This document shows, one piece after another, positions 48,213 through 59,459 of a DNA stretch of 64,000 nucleotides; positions within the stretch are counted from its first letter, which is position 1, and each line of letters opens with the position of its first letter. The notes under the pieces were generated by a model. It worked only from the letters and a program-made list of their open reading frames with translations, was not told where the DNA came from and did no database searches. The DNA is from Taxawa tesnikishii (nom. ined.) (Eukaryota; Ascomycota; Dothideomycetes; Dothideales): assembly GCA_030247885.1 (NCBI GenBank), contig JAPDRO010000009.1, positions 248,001-312,000 of the forward strand. Reading direction: 5' to 3'. The position numbers were made by a program, and so were the translations under genes.

Positions 48213-49809
48213 CTACTTCTTCTGCTTCACGCTCCTGGTGACCCTCTTCGCAGGCTCCACTGCTTTGCCCTTGCTGCTGGCAGTGGGCGCCGCGAAACTG
48301 CGTAGTTGCCGTTTGGGCTTGCTGATCGCTGCATCGGCTCCGTCAGCAGGCGCTTTGCGCTTGGATGTTTGTCTAGCTGGCAGCTTGTTCGCATTCTCCG
48401 CCGTGGGGTGCTCGGGTTGTTGTGCTTGGGATACCCCATTGATGACAGGCTCTGCATTCAGCACTGCGTCGTCCGGATCAAGCTCTTCAGGAATGGCGAA
48501 TGATACCTTCTTCTTCTTCTCTTTGGCGGATGCCAGGGATTTTTGTGGGGACTTCTTCGTCGGAGAGGCTGATCCATTTTGGATCAGTACATGCGAAAGT
48601 CTCCGGGGCGTCACAAGAGGAGCCTCGCTAGCCTGCGAGAGTCCTTGTGTGGTCGAATCTTCTGTCTTTGTCTGACTGGGTGTACCAAGCGATTTACGTA
48701 AGCCAGCACTATCCATCTGTCCAGACTTTGCAGATGTCATGCTGACAGCGCTGTCTCCTGGGGATAATCCGAGCTCCTTAGGCCCGGTTCCGGATGTGAC
48801 ATACTTCTCGTCATTGACGGACTGACCATCGTCGTCTTCTTCAGGGATTGAAACACCTTGTTCCGTAAGCCACTGGGTTACTTCTGAGCCGGCGCCTCCC
48901 TCAGATGCCTGATTCAGCAGGTCTGTCGCGAGTTCTCCCACGATGTCGTCCATGTTTGCCTCACCGCCCCCGGACATCATTTGCATTATAGAGCGCATGA
49001 ATGCTTCTTGATCGATGCCAGTACCCAACTTGGCAGCCAGCGCAGCTTTCAGCATTTCCGGGTCAATGTCTCCTCCGTCTTCATCCTCGTCAGACCAGTC
49101 TTCTTCTTCATCAACTGCAGTCATTGTCGCTCCTTCAACGTCTTCCATATCAACGGTGGTTTCCCTCGGTGCAGATATATCGAAGCCGCGCGCATCCTTA
49201 AGTCGCTCCCTCCAGTCTGGCAGCAAGGCGAAAGACTCTATCGGTCCCTCGTAGACGGCCTCGTGCTCGTTTCTGATCGAGTGCGTTTCGGCCATGGGCT
49301 GCCAAGAGATGCCAGGCAGATGAACCTCTTGATCTGCTTCCGTGTTTGCGAGCTTTTGTACAGCTGACGTTCCTTTCCTTCTCTTAACCGGCGATTTCCC
49401 GTCCAGGCTCGCAGCACGCTTCCTCTTCCCCCAACTTTTGGGTCTGACCTCTCTTTTGCAGTGCCAGTCGACGCGTCATAATAAGGATCCTCGTCGTATT
49501 CTGTGCTCATCCAGTAGTCATACGGATCGAGATCGAAGAACTCGTGCTCGAGAAACTCTTGGGCCGGCGGGTCAGGCACGGCGTTCTCGGCGAGCTCGTC
49601 CTGCAATCGTCAGCATCAGAAAAACAACGCTGGTGTGATGCGCTAGGACACAAGGGACAGTGAGACACCGATGGGCCGGCTTCTTGATGCGCGTATGCAG
49701 GCTACCGAGATGGCAATCAACTTACCGCCATGGCGTAGCTGTCCTCGACGTAAAAGTAGCCATACTCGTCGTAGTCGTAGTCATAGTCGCCGTCATCATA
49801 GTCGTCCAT
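48213..49809 (-). CDS. Uncharacterised acidic fungal protein with Tyr/Asp-rich N terminus and nuclear-localisation-type basic clusters
   Basis: Exons: 49809-49726 and 49600-48213 with a 125-nt intron, giving about 490 residues. The N terminus is strikingly Asp/Tyr-rich (MDDYDDGDYDYDYDEYGY), then EHEFFDLDPYDYWMSTEYDE. In the middle, KRKRAASLDGKSPVKRRK looks like a bipartite nuclear localisation signal. It is followed by the family-like block PISWQPMAETHSIRNEHE-type sequence, ESFALLPDWRERLKDARGFD, and acidic repeats (DEEEDWSDEDEDGGDIDPE). The C terminus is Lys/Ser-rich (KKKKVSFAIPEELDPDD; SKPKRQLRS). The two halves are in frames differing by one base around 49427-49443: either a base is missing from an A or C run, or a very short intron (about 41 nt) removes the first basic cluster. 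No known domain. Nuclear location is inferred from the basic clusters. Confidence 0.75.
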
Positions 49810-50426
49810 GCTTGCCTGGATCCGTTCTTCAGATAGACGGACTGGGCGCCGATACAGATGGAACAGACGCGTGGACGCTGCAGCATTCGACCGAGAGGAT
49901 GAGTTGATGTAGAGTGGATATGCAACCTTTAAGCCATGGTACTCTTGAGTTGTTTGCGAGCGATGGGAGGGACGTTGGAGCAACCCGATTTGGAGGTGGA
50001 TTGATTGTTTGTGAGTGGGATTGGGATGTTGACGCTTTGCGAAAAGCGGGCCAGCTCATCAAGCTCGGAAGTCACAGTGTCTCATCAGGCAGCTCCACGC
50101 CTGCATCAGCGCAAGCCTCCTGCAGTCTGTAACCAAACTACCTCCAGTACATCAAGACTTATGGGTGCGTATTCCGTTGGAGCCCGCCACGTAGATTTCA
50201 GAGTCTTTGGTCTTCATAAACCATCAGCGACGATACAGTCGATGGACGCGTCTCTCTTTGGGGCTGGTCAGTGCAGCACAAAGGGTCCCCGTCCCCGCGC
50301 TGCGCTTATTCGCGGAAGGAAGCCGAGCATGCAAACAACGCCTTTGCGGGGATACCGGCACCTGTGAACGACCCCCTTCATCAGCAGGAGCAGCGAGGAT
50401 GTGACGAGGTGAACAACAGGACGAAG
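49810..50426. other. Divergent promoter region upstream of mccA
   Basis: About 600 bp between the acidic-protein gene and the biotin carboxylase gene. No gene is recognised. A frame that is open upstream of the mccA start is not conserved and probably belongs to the leader. Confidence 0.5.
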
Positions 50427-52656
50427 ATGATGCGCAAATCTCCGGCCCGTCTTTGGGGCCTCTCGAAACAAGCGAAACGGTGGAACAGTACCGCAGCGTC
50501 ATCAAACAGTACACTTAGACAACCATTGAGCACCATTCTCATAGTAATCACTTCCTTGCTACCTCTCTGCTTTAATCCTCTTAATGGGTCCGATAGGCAA
50601 ACCGAGGCGAAATTGCGCTCCGTGTAGGACGGACTGCCTCTGAGAATGGCATCAAGACAACGACATTATACACCGATCCAGACGCTCGAAGCCAGCATGC
50701 TTTGAGCTCTCCGTTTGCTGTGAATCTCGGAGATACGAGCCAGTATCTGAACGGCGACCGTATCATCGAGGTTGCCAAACAGCACGGCTGCCAAGCCATC
50801 CATCCGGGATATGGCTTTCTCAGTGAGAATGCAGCCTTCGCTAAGAAGTGTACCGAAGCGGGCCTCAACTTCATCGGCCCCCATGGAAAGCCATAGAAGC
50901 CATGGGTGACAAAAGCCGATCTAAAGAGATCATGATCGAGGCTGGCGTACCATGCATTCCCGGCTATCATGGCTCGAACCAGGATCCCCAATTTCTAAAG
51001 GACCAAGCACAGCAGATAGGCTATCCCGTGTTACTCAAGGCTGTTAAGGGCGGTGGTGGCAAGGGTATGCGTATCGCACGCTCAGAAGGTGAGTTCCTAG
51101 ACCAGCTCGCCTCAGCGAAATCCGAGGCCAAGAGTTCCTTTGGGGACGACGTGATGCTCGTGGAGAAATACATCACGACCCCACGGCACATCGAGGTGCA
51201 AGTCTTCGCGGACAAGCACGGCAACTGCGTAGCACTCGGGGAAAGAGATTGCAGCATACAAAGACGGCATCAGAAGATCCTTGAGGAGTCGCCGGCGCCG
51301 CACTTGAAAGAAGAAGTCAGGCAGGACTTGTGGGGAAAGGCTCGTGCCGCTGCACTGGCCGTAGGCTACGAGGGCGCCGGTACCGTCGAGTTTATTTTCG
51401 ACAATGACACCGGCGAATTCTTCTTCATGGAGATGAACACTCGACTGCAAGTTGAGCATCCCGTGACAGAGATGGTGACTGGCCAAGACTTGGTCCACTG
51501 GCAGATTCTGGTCGCTGAAGGGGCAGAGTTGCCGCTCACGCAGGAAGAGATTCATCAACGAATCCGCCAGCGTGGGCATGCGATAGAAGCGAGAATCTAC
51601 GCGGAGAACCCAGACATGTATGGCTGTATGCAAGTCTGACATAATCTTAACGTTGACCCCTGGCGTAGGAACTTCATTCCCGATTCCGGAAAACTGTTGC
51701 ACCTACGCACACCTCCGATCACAGACACTGTCCGCATCGATGCCGGCTTCGTTGTCGGGGACGAAGTATCTTCGCACTACGATCCCATGATTGCTAAGCT
51801 CATCGTGCAAGGTTCTGACCGGGCACAAGCGTTGCAGAAAATGCATGCTGCACTCGAAGTATACGAAATTGCAGGACCAATTACCAACATAGAATTTGTG
51901 AAGAGGATGTGTGTCAGCCCAGCCTTTGTGGAGGGCGACGTCGAGACTGGGTATATTGAGAAGCACCGCGAAGGACTCTTCAAGAGGAAAGCCATCGCGC
52001 CGGAAGTCTACGCGCAAGCAGCCATCGGCCTTTATATCAAGGAGCAGAAGGGGCGTGGTTCCAAATCGAGCGCTCACTGGCCCGAACAGACAGTTGGCTT
52101 CGGCACTGCAGTTCAGCCACGCGAATTCCATCTAGTGGAGATCTCGCCGGATGGGAAGAGTGACACGGCAGCAGTTGCCGTCAGCGTGAAGCAGACCGGG
52201 CCGCACGTTTTTTCAGTTTCCACAGGAGACATGGATTCCGCCATCGTGACCAGCAAATTCGACGCGTCCAACAATATACTACAGTCTTTCTTTCCTCACC
52301 AAAGGTTCGAGACGACCTTCATCCAGGACCCGGAGACGAACAACTTGATCCTCTTCCAGCACGGTCAGCAACATCGCCTCCAACTGGCCGTGCCAAAATG
52401 GGCGGAAAAGGCGTTGGGAATGAAGGACGCGACCAACAGCGTGCTAGCCCCGATGCCATGCAAAGTCCTCCGCATCGAGGTAGAGGAGGGCGCGCAAGTG
52501 ACGAAGAATCAGCCACTCGTCGTGATAGAGAGCATGAAGATGGAAACGGTGATCAGAGCGCCGCATGACGGTACTATAGCCAAGGTGGTGCACAAGGCTG
52601 GCGATCTGTGCAGAGCTGGGACTGCGCTTGTGGAATTCGCTGAGGAGGCAACGTGA
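50427..52656 (+). CDS. mccA: 3-methylcrotonyl-CoA carboxylase alpha (biotin-containing) subunit
   Basis: Biotin carboxylase and carrier subunit of the mitochondrial leucine-pathway enzyme whose beta subunit is at 18.2-20.0 kb. Exons: 50427-50543, 50597-51617 and 51669-52656, giving about 708 residues. The Arg-rich start [19 protein letters not shown] is a plausible mitochondrial presequence. [19 protein letters not shown] is formed across intron 1. Other family blocks are [29 protein letters not shown] (ATP-grasp loop), [34 protein letters not shown] and [18 protein letters not shown]. The biotinyl-Lys lies in [11 protein letters not shown] near residue 670. The frame slips by one base in the C5 run at about 50877-50881; one extra C gives [19 protein letters not shown], exactly as in the family. 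No intron can explain it. Confidence 0.94.
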
Positions 52657-52818
52657 TTTTGAGTATCTGCTATACGGCAAGCACAGCATAGTGTTTTGAA
52701 GAACATACAGTCCTCCATGCAAGAGTATAACATCCGGAACGCCTTACTGTACCAAGTGGTTGGGACGTGTGACCTCCAGTAAGGTTACGACCAAGTCGGT
52801 TGTAGCCACTGATAGCCA

Positions 52819-52853
<35 letters not shown>

Positions 52854-52875
52854 CACCCTGCCCTCGCACCACCGT
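52657..52875. other. Short convergent spacer with (CA)n tract
   Basis: 3' flanks of mccA and the SH3 gene, 219 bp, with a (CA)n repeat at 52819-52850. Confidence 0.7.
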
Positions 52876-53651
52876 CTAGAAGATGGAGTTGACGATGTTA
52901 CCGCCAATCGTAGCACCAGCACCAAAGATGGCCGCGTTACCCAACTTCTTTCCAAACTTCTTTCCCATCTCCTGTCCCTTACTCGGCACCTTGCCGTCAC
53001 CATTGCCCGCCCCACTGACCTCCAACGGCATGTTCCCGTAATTGTTGCCCGTGCCGGCCGCCGGGGCACCGTACTGCGGCGCCTTCTCCTCGATGACCCG
53101 CACGTACGAGCGCGGGAAGATCCCCTCCTGCCCGGTCCTCGACGACCGTCCCTTCCACCACTCGGCGTTCATGTACTCGGTCACGGTGACGTGGTCGTTG
53201 GGCTGCAGCTCCAGGTCCCCGGCGTCGGTGGACGTGTACGCGTACAGCGCCGTCGCCTGGGCGAGCGGCGGCGGCGGGCCCGAAGGCGGTGCGTTGTAGG
53301 CTGGCGGTGCGGGAGTGGGTGCGGGCGAGGGCTGCTGGTAGTAGTCTCGCTTCTCGTTCACGCCGAGGTTCTGGACGGGTGAGATGGGCGGTTGAGGTGC
53401 GCCGACGGCGGGGTTCGCGGTCGGGACGGCGCCCACGGAGATGGGAGCGTGGAGAGCGGTTTGGGCGGGGATTTGGGAGAGCAGGTGGGAGAGGGTTTGG
53501 GGTGTGATTATGGAGGCATCGCAGAGGAACTCGAGCTCCTGGGTGGAGTGTTAGCAGATGCGGTGCTGAAGAGCGAGAGGGGACATACTGCTTTGATGGC
53601 GCGGATGCTGCGGTTGACTTGTGCCGCTTGGAACTCTTCGAAGGGCGCCAT
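52876..53651 (-). CDS. SH3 domain protein (Lsb1/Pin3-like)
   Basis: Exons: 53651-53589 and 53538-52876 with a 50-nt intron (GTATGT...CCCAG), giving 241 residues. An N-terminal helical region (FEEFQAAQVNRSIRAIKAEL) resembles the start of yeast Lsb1/Pin3, Las17-binding actin-patch regulators. A Pro-rich linker (PSGPPPPLAQ) precedes one SH3 domain (ATALYAYTSTDAGDLELQPN; EWWKGRSSRTGQEGIFPRSY, with ALYAY, the acidic RT loop and the WW pair). The C terminus GKKFGKKLGNAAIFGAGATI is a Gly/Ala-rich segment typical of this fungal family. The role in actin or endocytic patches is by family analogy. Confidence 0.9.
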
Positions 53652-53938
53652 GATCGTGATGTCAGAGACGGCGGAAGAAAGAGTTGTAAGAAACCAAAAG
53701 GTCAAGGAGTCGGTTGTTTTCAGCACAGGCGAACAATGGCAGGTCCCATGGAAGTTGGAGCTTACGAGTACGAGGCGTAGTTGAAGTGGCTGTGCAGCAG
53801 CCAAGAGAGAAGAGGACAGTTTCACATGAAACAGCAAACTCTACGGTATTGATCACGACTCGTTGTACATTTCGTTTGTTATATGATTACAGATTATATT
53901 TTTCCTTCGTGAGCAGCCGTAAACAACAAGGCCGGCAT

Positions 53939-54798
53939 CTACTTGGAGTGCTCAGACATCATCTTGTTCAGGTGTGCCGTCATCTGCTGGAACATCTTCT
54001 GCCTGTCCTGCTCCCACGAATCGAAGGAACCCTTCGACATTCCTACGGCGATTTGGTCCCTTCCAGCTTCCAGTCCGGCCCAGGTCTCGTCAGTGAAATC
54101 CTTGAGAGGCATGCCAATAGCGCCTCCGTTCTTGATGTCCGGCTGGTGTTTCTCATCGTGCAACTCAGTCTGCACTGCTGGAGGGAAGATCTCGATAACG
54201 TTGACCTTTCCTGGACCGCTCTTGAGCTGCTCCCTCAGGCACAGAATAAAGTGGTGCAGAGCGGCCTTTGTGGCGCAATAGTTTGCGCAACGCAGCATTG
54301 GCACGAGTCCAAGACCAGATGTGGTGTAGATCAAAGAGGTCTCCTTCTCTTGCTTCTGCAGGTACGGGAGGAAGGCCAGCGTCAGGTGAAGGTAAGAAAG
54401 ATAGTTGGTGTTGAACTCGGTGAACAAGGTGTCCTTGTCGACGGTCTCTGGCTTGGAGAAATCGAAGCCTCGCTGGATACCAGAGTTCATGAAGACACTG
54501 GTTGGAAATCAGACACACTGAGCGCCTCATCAAGCAGTTCCCGCGCTCACCTGTCAACATCCGGGTGCTCCTCCATGACATCCTTGGCGAATTGTGGGAT
54601 TTTATCCAGCTGGGTGATGTCGAAGGCAACAGCCTGTGCCTTGTCCTTTCCATACTTGGAAACGAAGCCGTCCAGCTTCTCCTTCCTCCTGCCAGAAACA
54701 ATGACCTTTGTGCCATTCTCGACCAGCTTTGCGGCAAGGGCTTCGCCAATGCCGCTGGTCGCTCCAATGACCAAAACCTTGCTGTACTTGAAAGGCAT
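53939..54798 (-). CDS. Short-chain dehydrogenase/reductase (classical type)
   Basis: Exons: 54798-54551 and 54497-53939 with a 53-nt intron, giving 268 residues. Cofactor site VIGATSGIGEALA, then SGRRKEKLD, AFDITQLDKIP (adenine-ring Asp), active-site Ser in YTTSGLGLVP and YCATKAALHHF with Tyr and Lys in the right spacing. Close in style to fungal DltE-like oxidoreductases. The substrate is unknown. A long plus-strand frame across it is antisense noise. The 3' end is 288 bp from the SH3 gene start, in the same direction. Confidence 0.94.
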
Positions 54799-55464
54799 GA
54801 CTGCTGAATGTGCCGTGAAGGGGTTTTCCTTTTCTTTTTCTTTTTTTAATTTGGGAAAACGATGAAGACCTGAAGATGGGAGGGGTATCAAATAGACTGT
54901 ATGATGAGGAACCCAGGAGAAAACGAAAATATATAGCTACCAGCTAATGATCCCACGACGCTTTGCATGATGATGTAAATTCGCCCCGTGCATTTCGGAG
55001 GGGCTCGTAACTCCGAGTCTGGGGAAGGGAGGGGAGCGAAAGAGCCGGTTGTCATGCTCTGGAAAGCTTGAGCGAAAGAATGCTTCGCCAGACACGGGTT
55101 GAACCATATCGACAGTTTTAGTCGTGAGAAGTGCACTCACAAGTGGCATGAGATGAGAAGACGAAGAAAACCACACCAGGCCTCCTGTCAAACATGCATC
55201 TGGGCACGCCTGATGTTCGTAGGGCTGAAGGAGTGAGAGTGGGACCGGAGCGGGAGTGGGAGTGGGAGTGGGAACGTCAAAAGAGCCATCTGCTTTGCCG
55301 CGGAACAGTGCCGTCCATCTTCAACGCGCATCTGTCTGCCGGGCACCGTAGCCGTTCCTCTACCCGATTAGACGATATACTCGGCGAGATAACGATGCTT
55401 CTGCTAACAACCCGTCTTCGAGTCCCAACTCCATGTCTTCTTTCGTCTGCGCGTCCGACCGATC
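54799..55464. other. Divergent promoter region, SDR / MFS exporter
   Basis: Contains a TATATAG-type element at 54930-54936 serving the SDR side and a GGAGTG hexamer tract at 55251-55272 on the transporter side. No gene seen. Confidence 0.55.
54930..54936 (-). promoter_or_regulatory. Possible TATA box of the SDR gene
   Basis: CTATATA read on the minus strand, about 135 bp upstream of the SDR start codon and in a suitable orientation. Confidence 0.4.
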
Positions 55465-57332
55465 ATGACCGGCTTAGAGATCGATTCGGGGCCTGTGCCG
55501 CCCAGAGCGTACCCAGAGATCACCGACCCCGAGAAGGCCAAACACGCCGAGACATTGGAACCGATTGAGGTCGATTATGGCGAACAAGACGAGGAAAACG
55601 CCATACAGAGGCAGACCACCACTTCTTCCTCGCCGCTGCCATCCAAGGCCCGCACGACTGGGCTGGTGGTGACTCTGACAGGCGCAGCGTTCTTGAATGT
55701 GAGAGAGCCACAAGTGGCAATCCACGTTGCACACAAGGCTTACGAACATAACAGACTCTATCCGTTCAGGCAGCAGTCATCGTCTTACCGACCATAGGCA
55801 GAGATCTTTCCATCCCACCCGCTCGGCAGCAGTGGATCGTCTCAGCATATTCTCTGACTTTCGGCTGTTTTCTCTTGCTATGGGGCCGTCTTGCTGATGT
55901 CTACGGCAAGCGCCTGATCTTCATCTGGGGCTCTGCATGGGTCGCCGCAGTAACCATAGCTTGCCCCTTCTGCCCAGAGGAGATTTCCTTCGACGTACTG
56001 CGAGGCTTGCAAGGCCTCGGTGCTGCGGCCAACGTGCCTACTGCCATTGGCATTTTGGGTACGACATTCCCCCGGGCAAGGCCAAGAACTACGCTTTTTC
56101 CTTCTACGCCGCTGGAGCGCCAATGGGAAGTGTGTTCGGCAACATCCTGGGAGGCGTTGTGGCAGAATATGCTTCTTGGAAATGGATCTTCTGGATCCTG
56201 GGCATCATTGCTGCTGTTGTGACAGTTGCTGGTTACCTTGTGGTACCACAGCCGCCCATACACGCCGAACCAGAGAAAGTGAAAGCAGCGGTCGATTGGA
56301 TCGGGGGCACCTTGATTACCGTCAGTCTGTTGATGTTGCTGTTCGCATTGACAGAAGGCAACGTCGTTGGTTGGAAGACCGCATGGGTTCCGGTGTTGAT
56401 CGCTATCTCAGTGCTGCTCGTGGCCGTTTTTGTGTGTTGGCAGTTATACCTGGAAAAGAAGACCACTCGTCCTCCACTCGTCAAAGTCACCCTCTTCAAG
56501 AACATTCGCGTGTCCGCGGCCATGGTCACCATGTCTTTCTTCTTCGCCTCTTTCAACAACTACCTGGTTTTCGCTACTTACTTGTGAGTACTACCTCGGC
56601 ATCGGCGCAGCAGCGAACTAAGACTCTGACACTTCTTTCCAGCTATCAGGATTACCAAGGCCTTAGCGCCATTCAGACGACCCTTCGGTTTATACCTACA
56701 GGTATCGTGGGGTGTTGTGCAGTCTTCGTCACCTCGCGGATTCTTGCGCGCATTCCAGTCAACTACATCCTTGTTTGGGGTATGAGCTGTATCAGCATCG
56801 CAGCCCTGTGAGTCTCCTCCACCGAACCGCGTTCCATCAGCAACGTACTGATCTCCTGACAGACTCTTCGCGGTTCCGATTCCGCCCAAGACAACCTATT
56901 GGGCCTATGGCTTCCCGCAATGTGTTTGGCCGTTTTTGGTGAGATTGTCGGCACTGTTGCTGGTCGCACGCGCTGAATGGGCTAATCGTTCGTGCAGGTG
57001 CTGATACGCTTTATCCATCGCTGATGCTCTTCACCGCACATTCGTTGCCTCGCGAGGATCAAGCATTGGGCGGGGCATTGATCAACGCAGTGGGGCAGGT
57101 TGGACGTGCAGTCGGTTTAGCGATTGGAACGGCTATACAGGTAGCGGTGGAAGCGAACCGATTAGGTACGGATGTGCAGGAAGCTCAGGCTGCATCGCCG
57201 CGCAGCAGCAGCGCTTTCTTACAGGGAATCAGAGCTGCGGAATGGCTCGATTTCGCTTTTGCGCTCAGCGGAGTGATGGTCGTATTGTGTTTCTTCAGAG
57301 GAGCGGGCGTTATTGGGGCCGCCAAGAAGTGA
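55465..57332 (+). CDS. MFS drug/metabolite exporter (DHA2 type)
   Basis: Plasma-membrane proton antiporter family that exports drugs or small metabolites. Exons: 55465-55698, 55755-56583, 56643-56807, 56863-56938 and 56998-57332, giving about 546 residues. A hydrophilic N-terminal segment precedes helix 1 (LVVTLTGAAFLNTLSVQAAV). Motif A reads GRLADVYGKR and the motif C-like region GSVFGNILGGVVAEYASWKW. Later helices include LVAVFVCWQLYL and FFFASFNNYLVFATY, and the last block is EDQALGGALINAVGQVGRAV. The frame slips by one base twice: at the C5 run 56069-56073 (family sequence TTFPPGKAKNYAFSF) and near 56914-56918 (family sequence GFPAMCLAVFG). Both require one extra base and neither has an intron solution. 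The substrate is unknown. Confidence 0.9.
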
Positions 57333-59459
57333 CATGTATGGCTGCGGACTCGCCGGACTTGAATCCGAGGGATGAGTGTTCTATCGAGATGGGCTCTCAG
57401 AGAAGTCGGCGTACGCAAGCTTGCGGATCATCGCGTGGTGAGAGCACGCGTCACGCGATGTATGCAACTCATACTGATCGTCGATACGGATTGACAGGGC
57501 AGCTCGTCTCTTGTCTCTTGTCTCTTGTAAGCACTTGCCGCAAGAGCGAGAGTGCAAAGTGTAGGTGATCAAGCACGCGATGCAGCGATATGCTTCGCTA
57601 CCTCACGTCACGAAGCGTTCAGATTGAAGCGAGTGAGGCTGTGCCAGGAAGACGACAAGCTTGGCTCTGCAAGAAGTTGCTTTCGCTGCGCCTTTCCATG
57701 GCAGAGTCTCAGCAGCGCGTCCAAGAGGCGAACGCACGTGGGATCGCTGATCGTGAGATCCGCACGTGCACATCCGGCTTCGGCGACAACATGAGGCTGC
57801 ACGCTTGGCGACGTAGACTTTGTGCGGTAAACGCTCGAGTATGGACATGCAATCTCTTGGCTTTAGTCGCCCCAAACCATACAACCGTTGACAAAAGCTC
57901 GCGAAAATGCTCTTATGGCCGCATCTCGGACCGTTTCGAAATCACTTCTTCCGAGTTCGGACACGGTACGCTCAACGGTCCGTTTTATTGGCATTATATA
58001 TATATATATATATATATATATGGGGTAAAAAGTATGGACGGATCTCTAACGCTCTTACCAGGCAAGCCCAGCATGCGGTCGCATACCATTCCCTGAGTCG
58101 TGGTCACACGGCGCCAAATTACCGAGAGAAATCCAGCTACCCTGCCGGTTTCCGCAATTGTCTCTACCGAGTGACCTGACAAGCCCTTGGCAGGGCAAAG
58201 TCTAGGCGTACTATGCATGGAACGCGCCAGTCGCATGCACCGTGTGCGCGACCACCCACACCCTACTCCAGACACGGCAGTTCTGAAAGCATCCAGATTC
58301 GTCCTTGGCAAGAACAACCTCAGCTGACGGGATGAGTGTGTGCTGCGTGCTGTGTGCTGCGTGCTGCCGAGAACACGAGAGGTCCAGATCCCCTCGGCGG
58401 GGGGAGGGGCTGGCTGTTCGTGCGCAAAAGGTCTCAGGGTGCGGCGGCGCCCGACTCCGTGGCTTTCCATACCCCAGCGCACATCTCGGGGCGCGCTTCG
58501 CTCGGAGCGCGCTGCTGCCGTGCTCTCTTTCAGCCTGTTCGTGGCACAAAAACGCGTTGCGCGTGACCCTTCGGGAGTGGACTTTTACCTTGTTTCGCAA
58601 TTCGCAATCCCCACCCAACCAATTTCCTCGCTGCCTCAGCCGAAGACAGGGTTCAAAGGAGGAAGAAGATGCGGGGGAAGAAGTGGTACGGGAATGGCGC
58701 TCAACCGAATGTTCCACGTGCGTTCTATGGCGCGTGCGTGATGAGGAGCGCCTTCGCGCAACGTAGGGCGCTGGAAGGGAATGTATGCGCCCTGGTTGCT
58801 GGGTGCGTGCGTGCTGCATGCATGCATGCACAACGGGGCTGTAAGGTTGAGTCGACTTCTGCAGACTGTTTTGGGTCTGTATTACCGGCGAGGCGGGAGC
58901 AGGAGCAGGGATATGAGCTGGTTGTTGTCGACGGCAGTAGGATCCCTGGGATGGCATTCCGCTGTTTAGTAAGAAATGCTATCCAGTGGAGGAACGCCAT
59001 AGTGAGGACGATGCAGGGGAGTGGGTTTGGTAGCAAGAGCATAGATTGAGCCGCTTTCAAGAACAACGGAACCACCTAGATAGCAATAGCACAATGCTTC
59101 CCAGAGTATAGAATACACACGCCTGGAGTGGATCTTTCGTCCTCGCAAAAACCCCGAGAAAGACAGTCGACGGTGGGTATCTTTAGATCTGCCTTCTTGT
59201 CCCTCCTCGCCAAACGCCCTCATCGCCCTTTCCGGTGCCTAAGAGCAATCTCCTATTGGTATCAAGCTCCAAATGCACCACCGCTCCAAATGTACGCCGT
59301 GAATCTCGACTCCATCTCTTTCGACTTTGGTAAAGCGTCTGTGTAGATGTGCTGTCTCTCGGAGTGACCTTCCTCCCCTCTTCTTCTGTCGTTCCCTCAA
59401 AGCGAGGCGGTGCTGTTGTGGTGTTTGTCCTAAACGCATTGGATCCATCCTTCGTTCAC
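57333..59459. other. Gene-free 2.1-kb spacer with (TA)n and GCAT repeats
   Basis: A (TA)n tract at 57995-58021 and a short GCAT repeat at 58814-58829. Long frames here (for example on the minus strand 58211-58957) have irregular composition and no family character. I see no gene. Confidence 0.6.
57995..58021. repeat. (TA)n microsatellite
   Basis: About thirteen TA dinucleotides in non-coding sequence, the only long AT dinucleotide tract in the window. Confidence 0.95.

Noticed and set aside
53714-54865. 383-codon plus-strand frame opposite the SDR and SH3 genes
   Set aside because: It runs through the spacer and antisense to two well-supported genes; no domain, irregular composition.
58211-58957. 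248-codon minus-strand frame
   Set aside because: Mixed His/Ser/Arg/Cys composition over GC-rich spacer; overlapping frames on the other strand are equally long.
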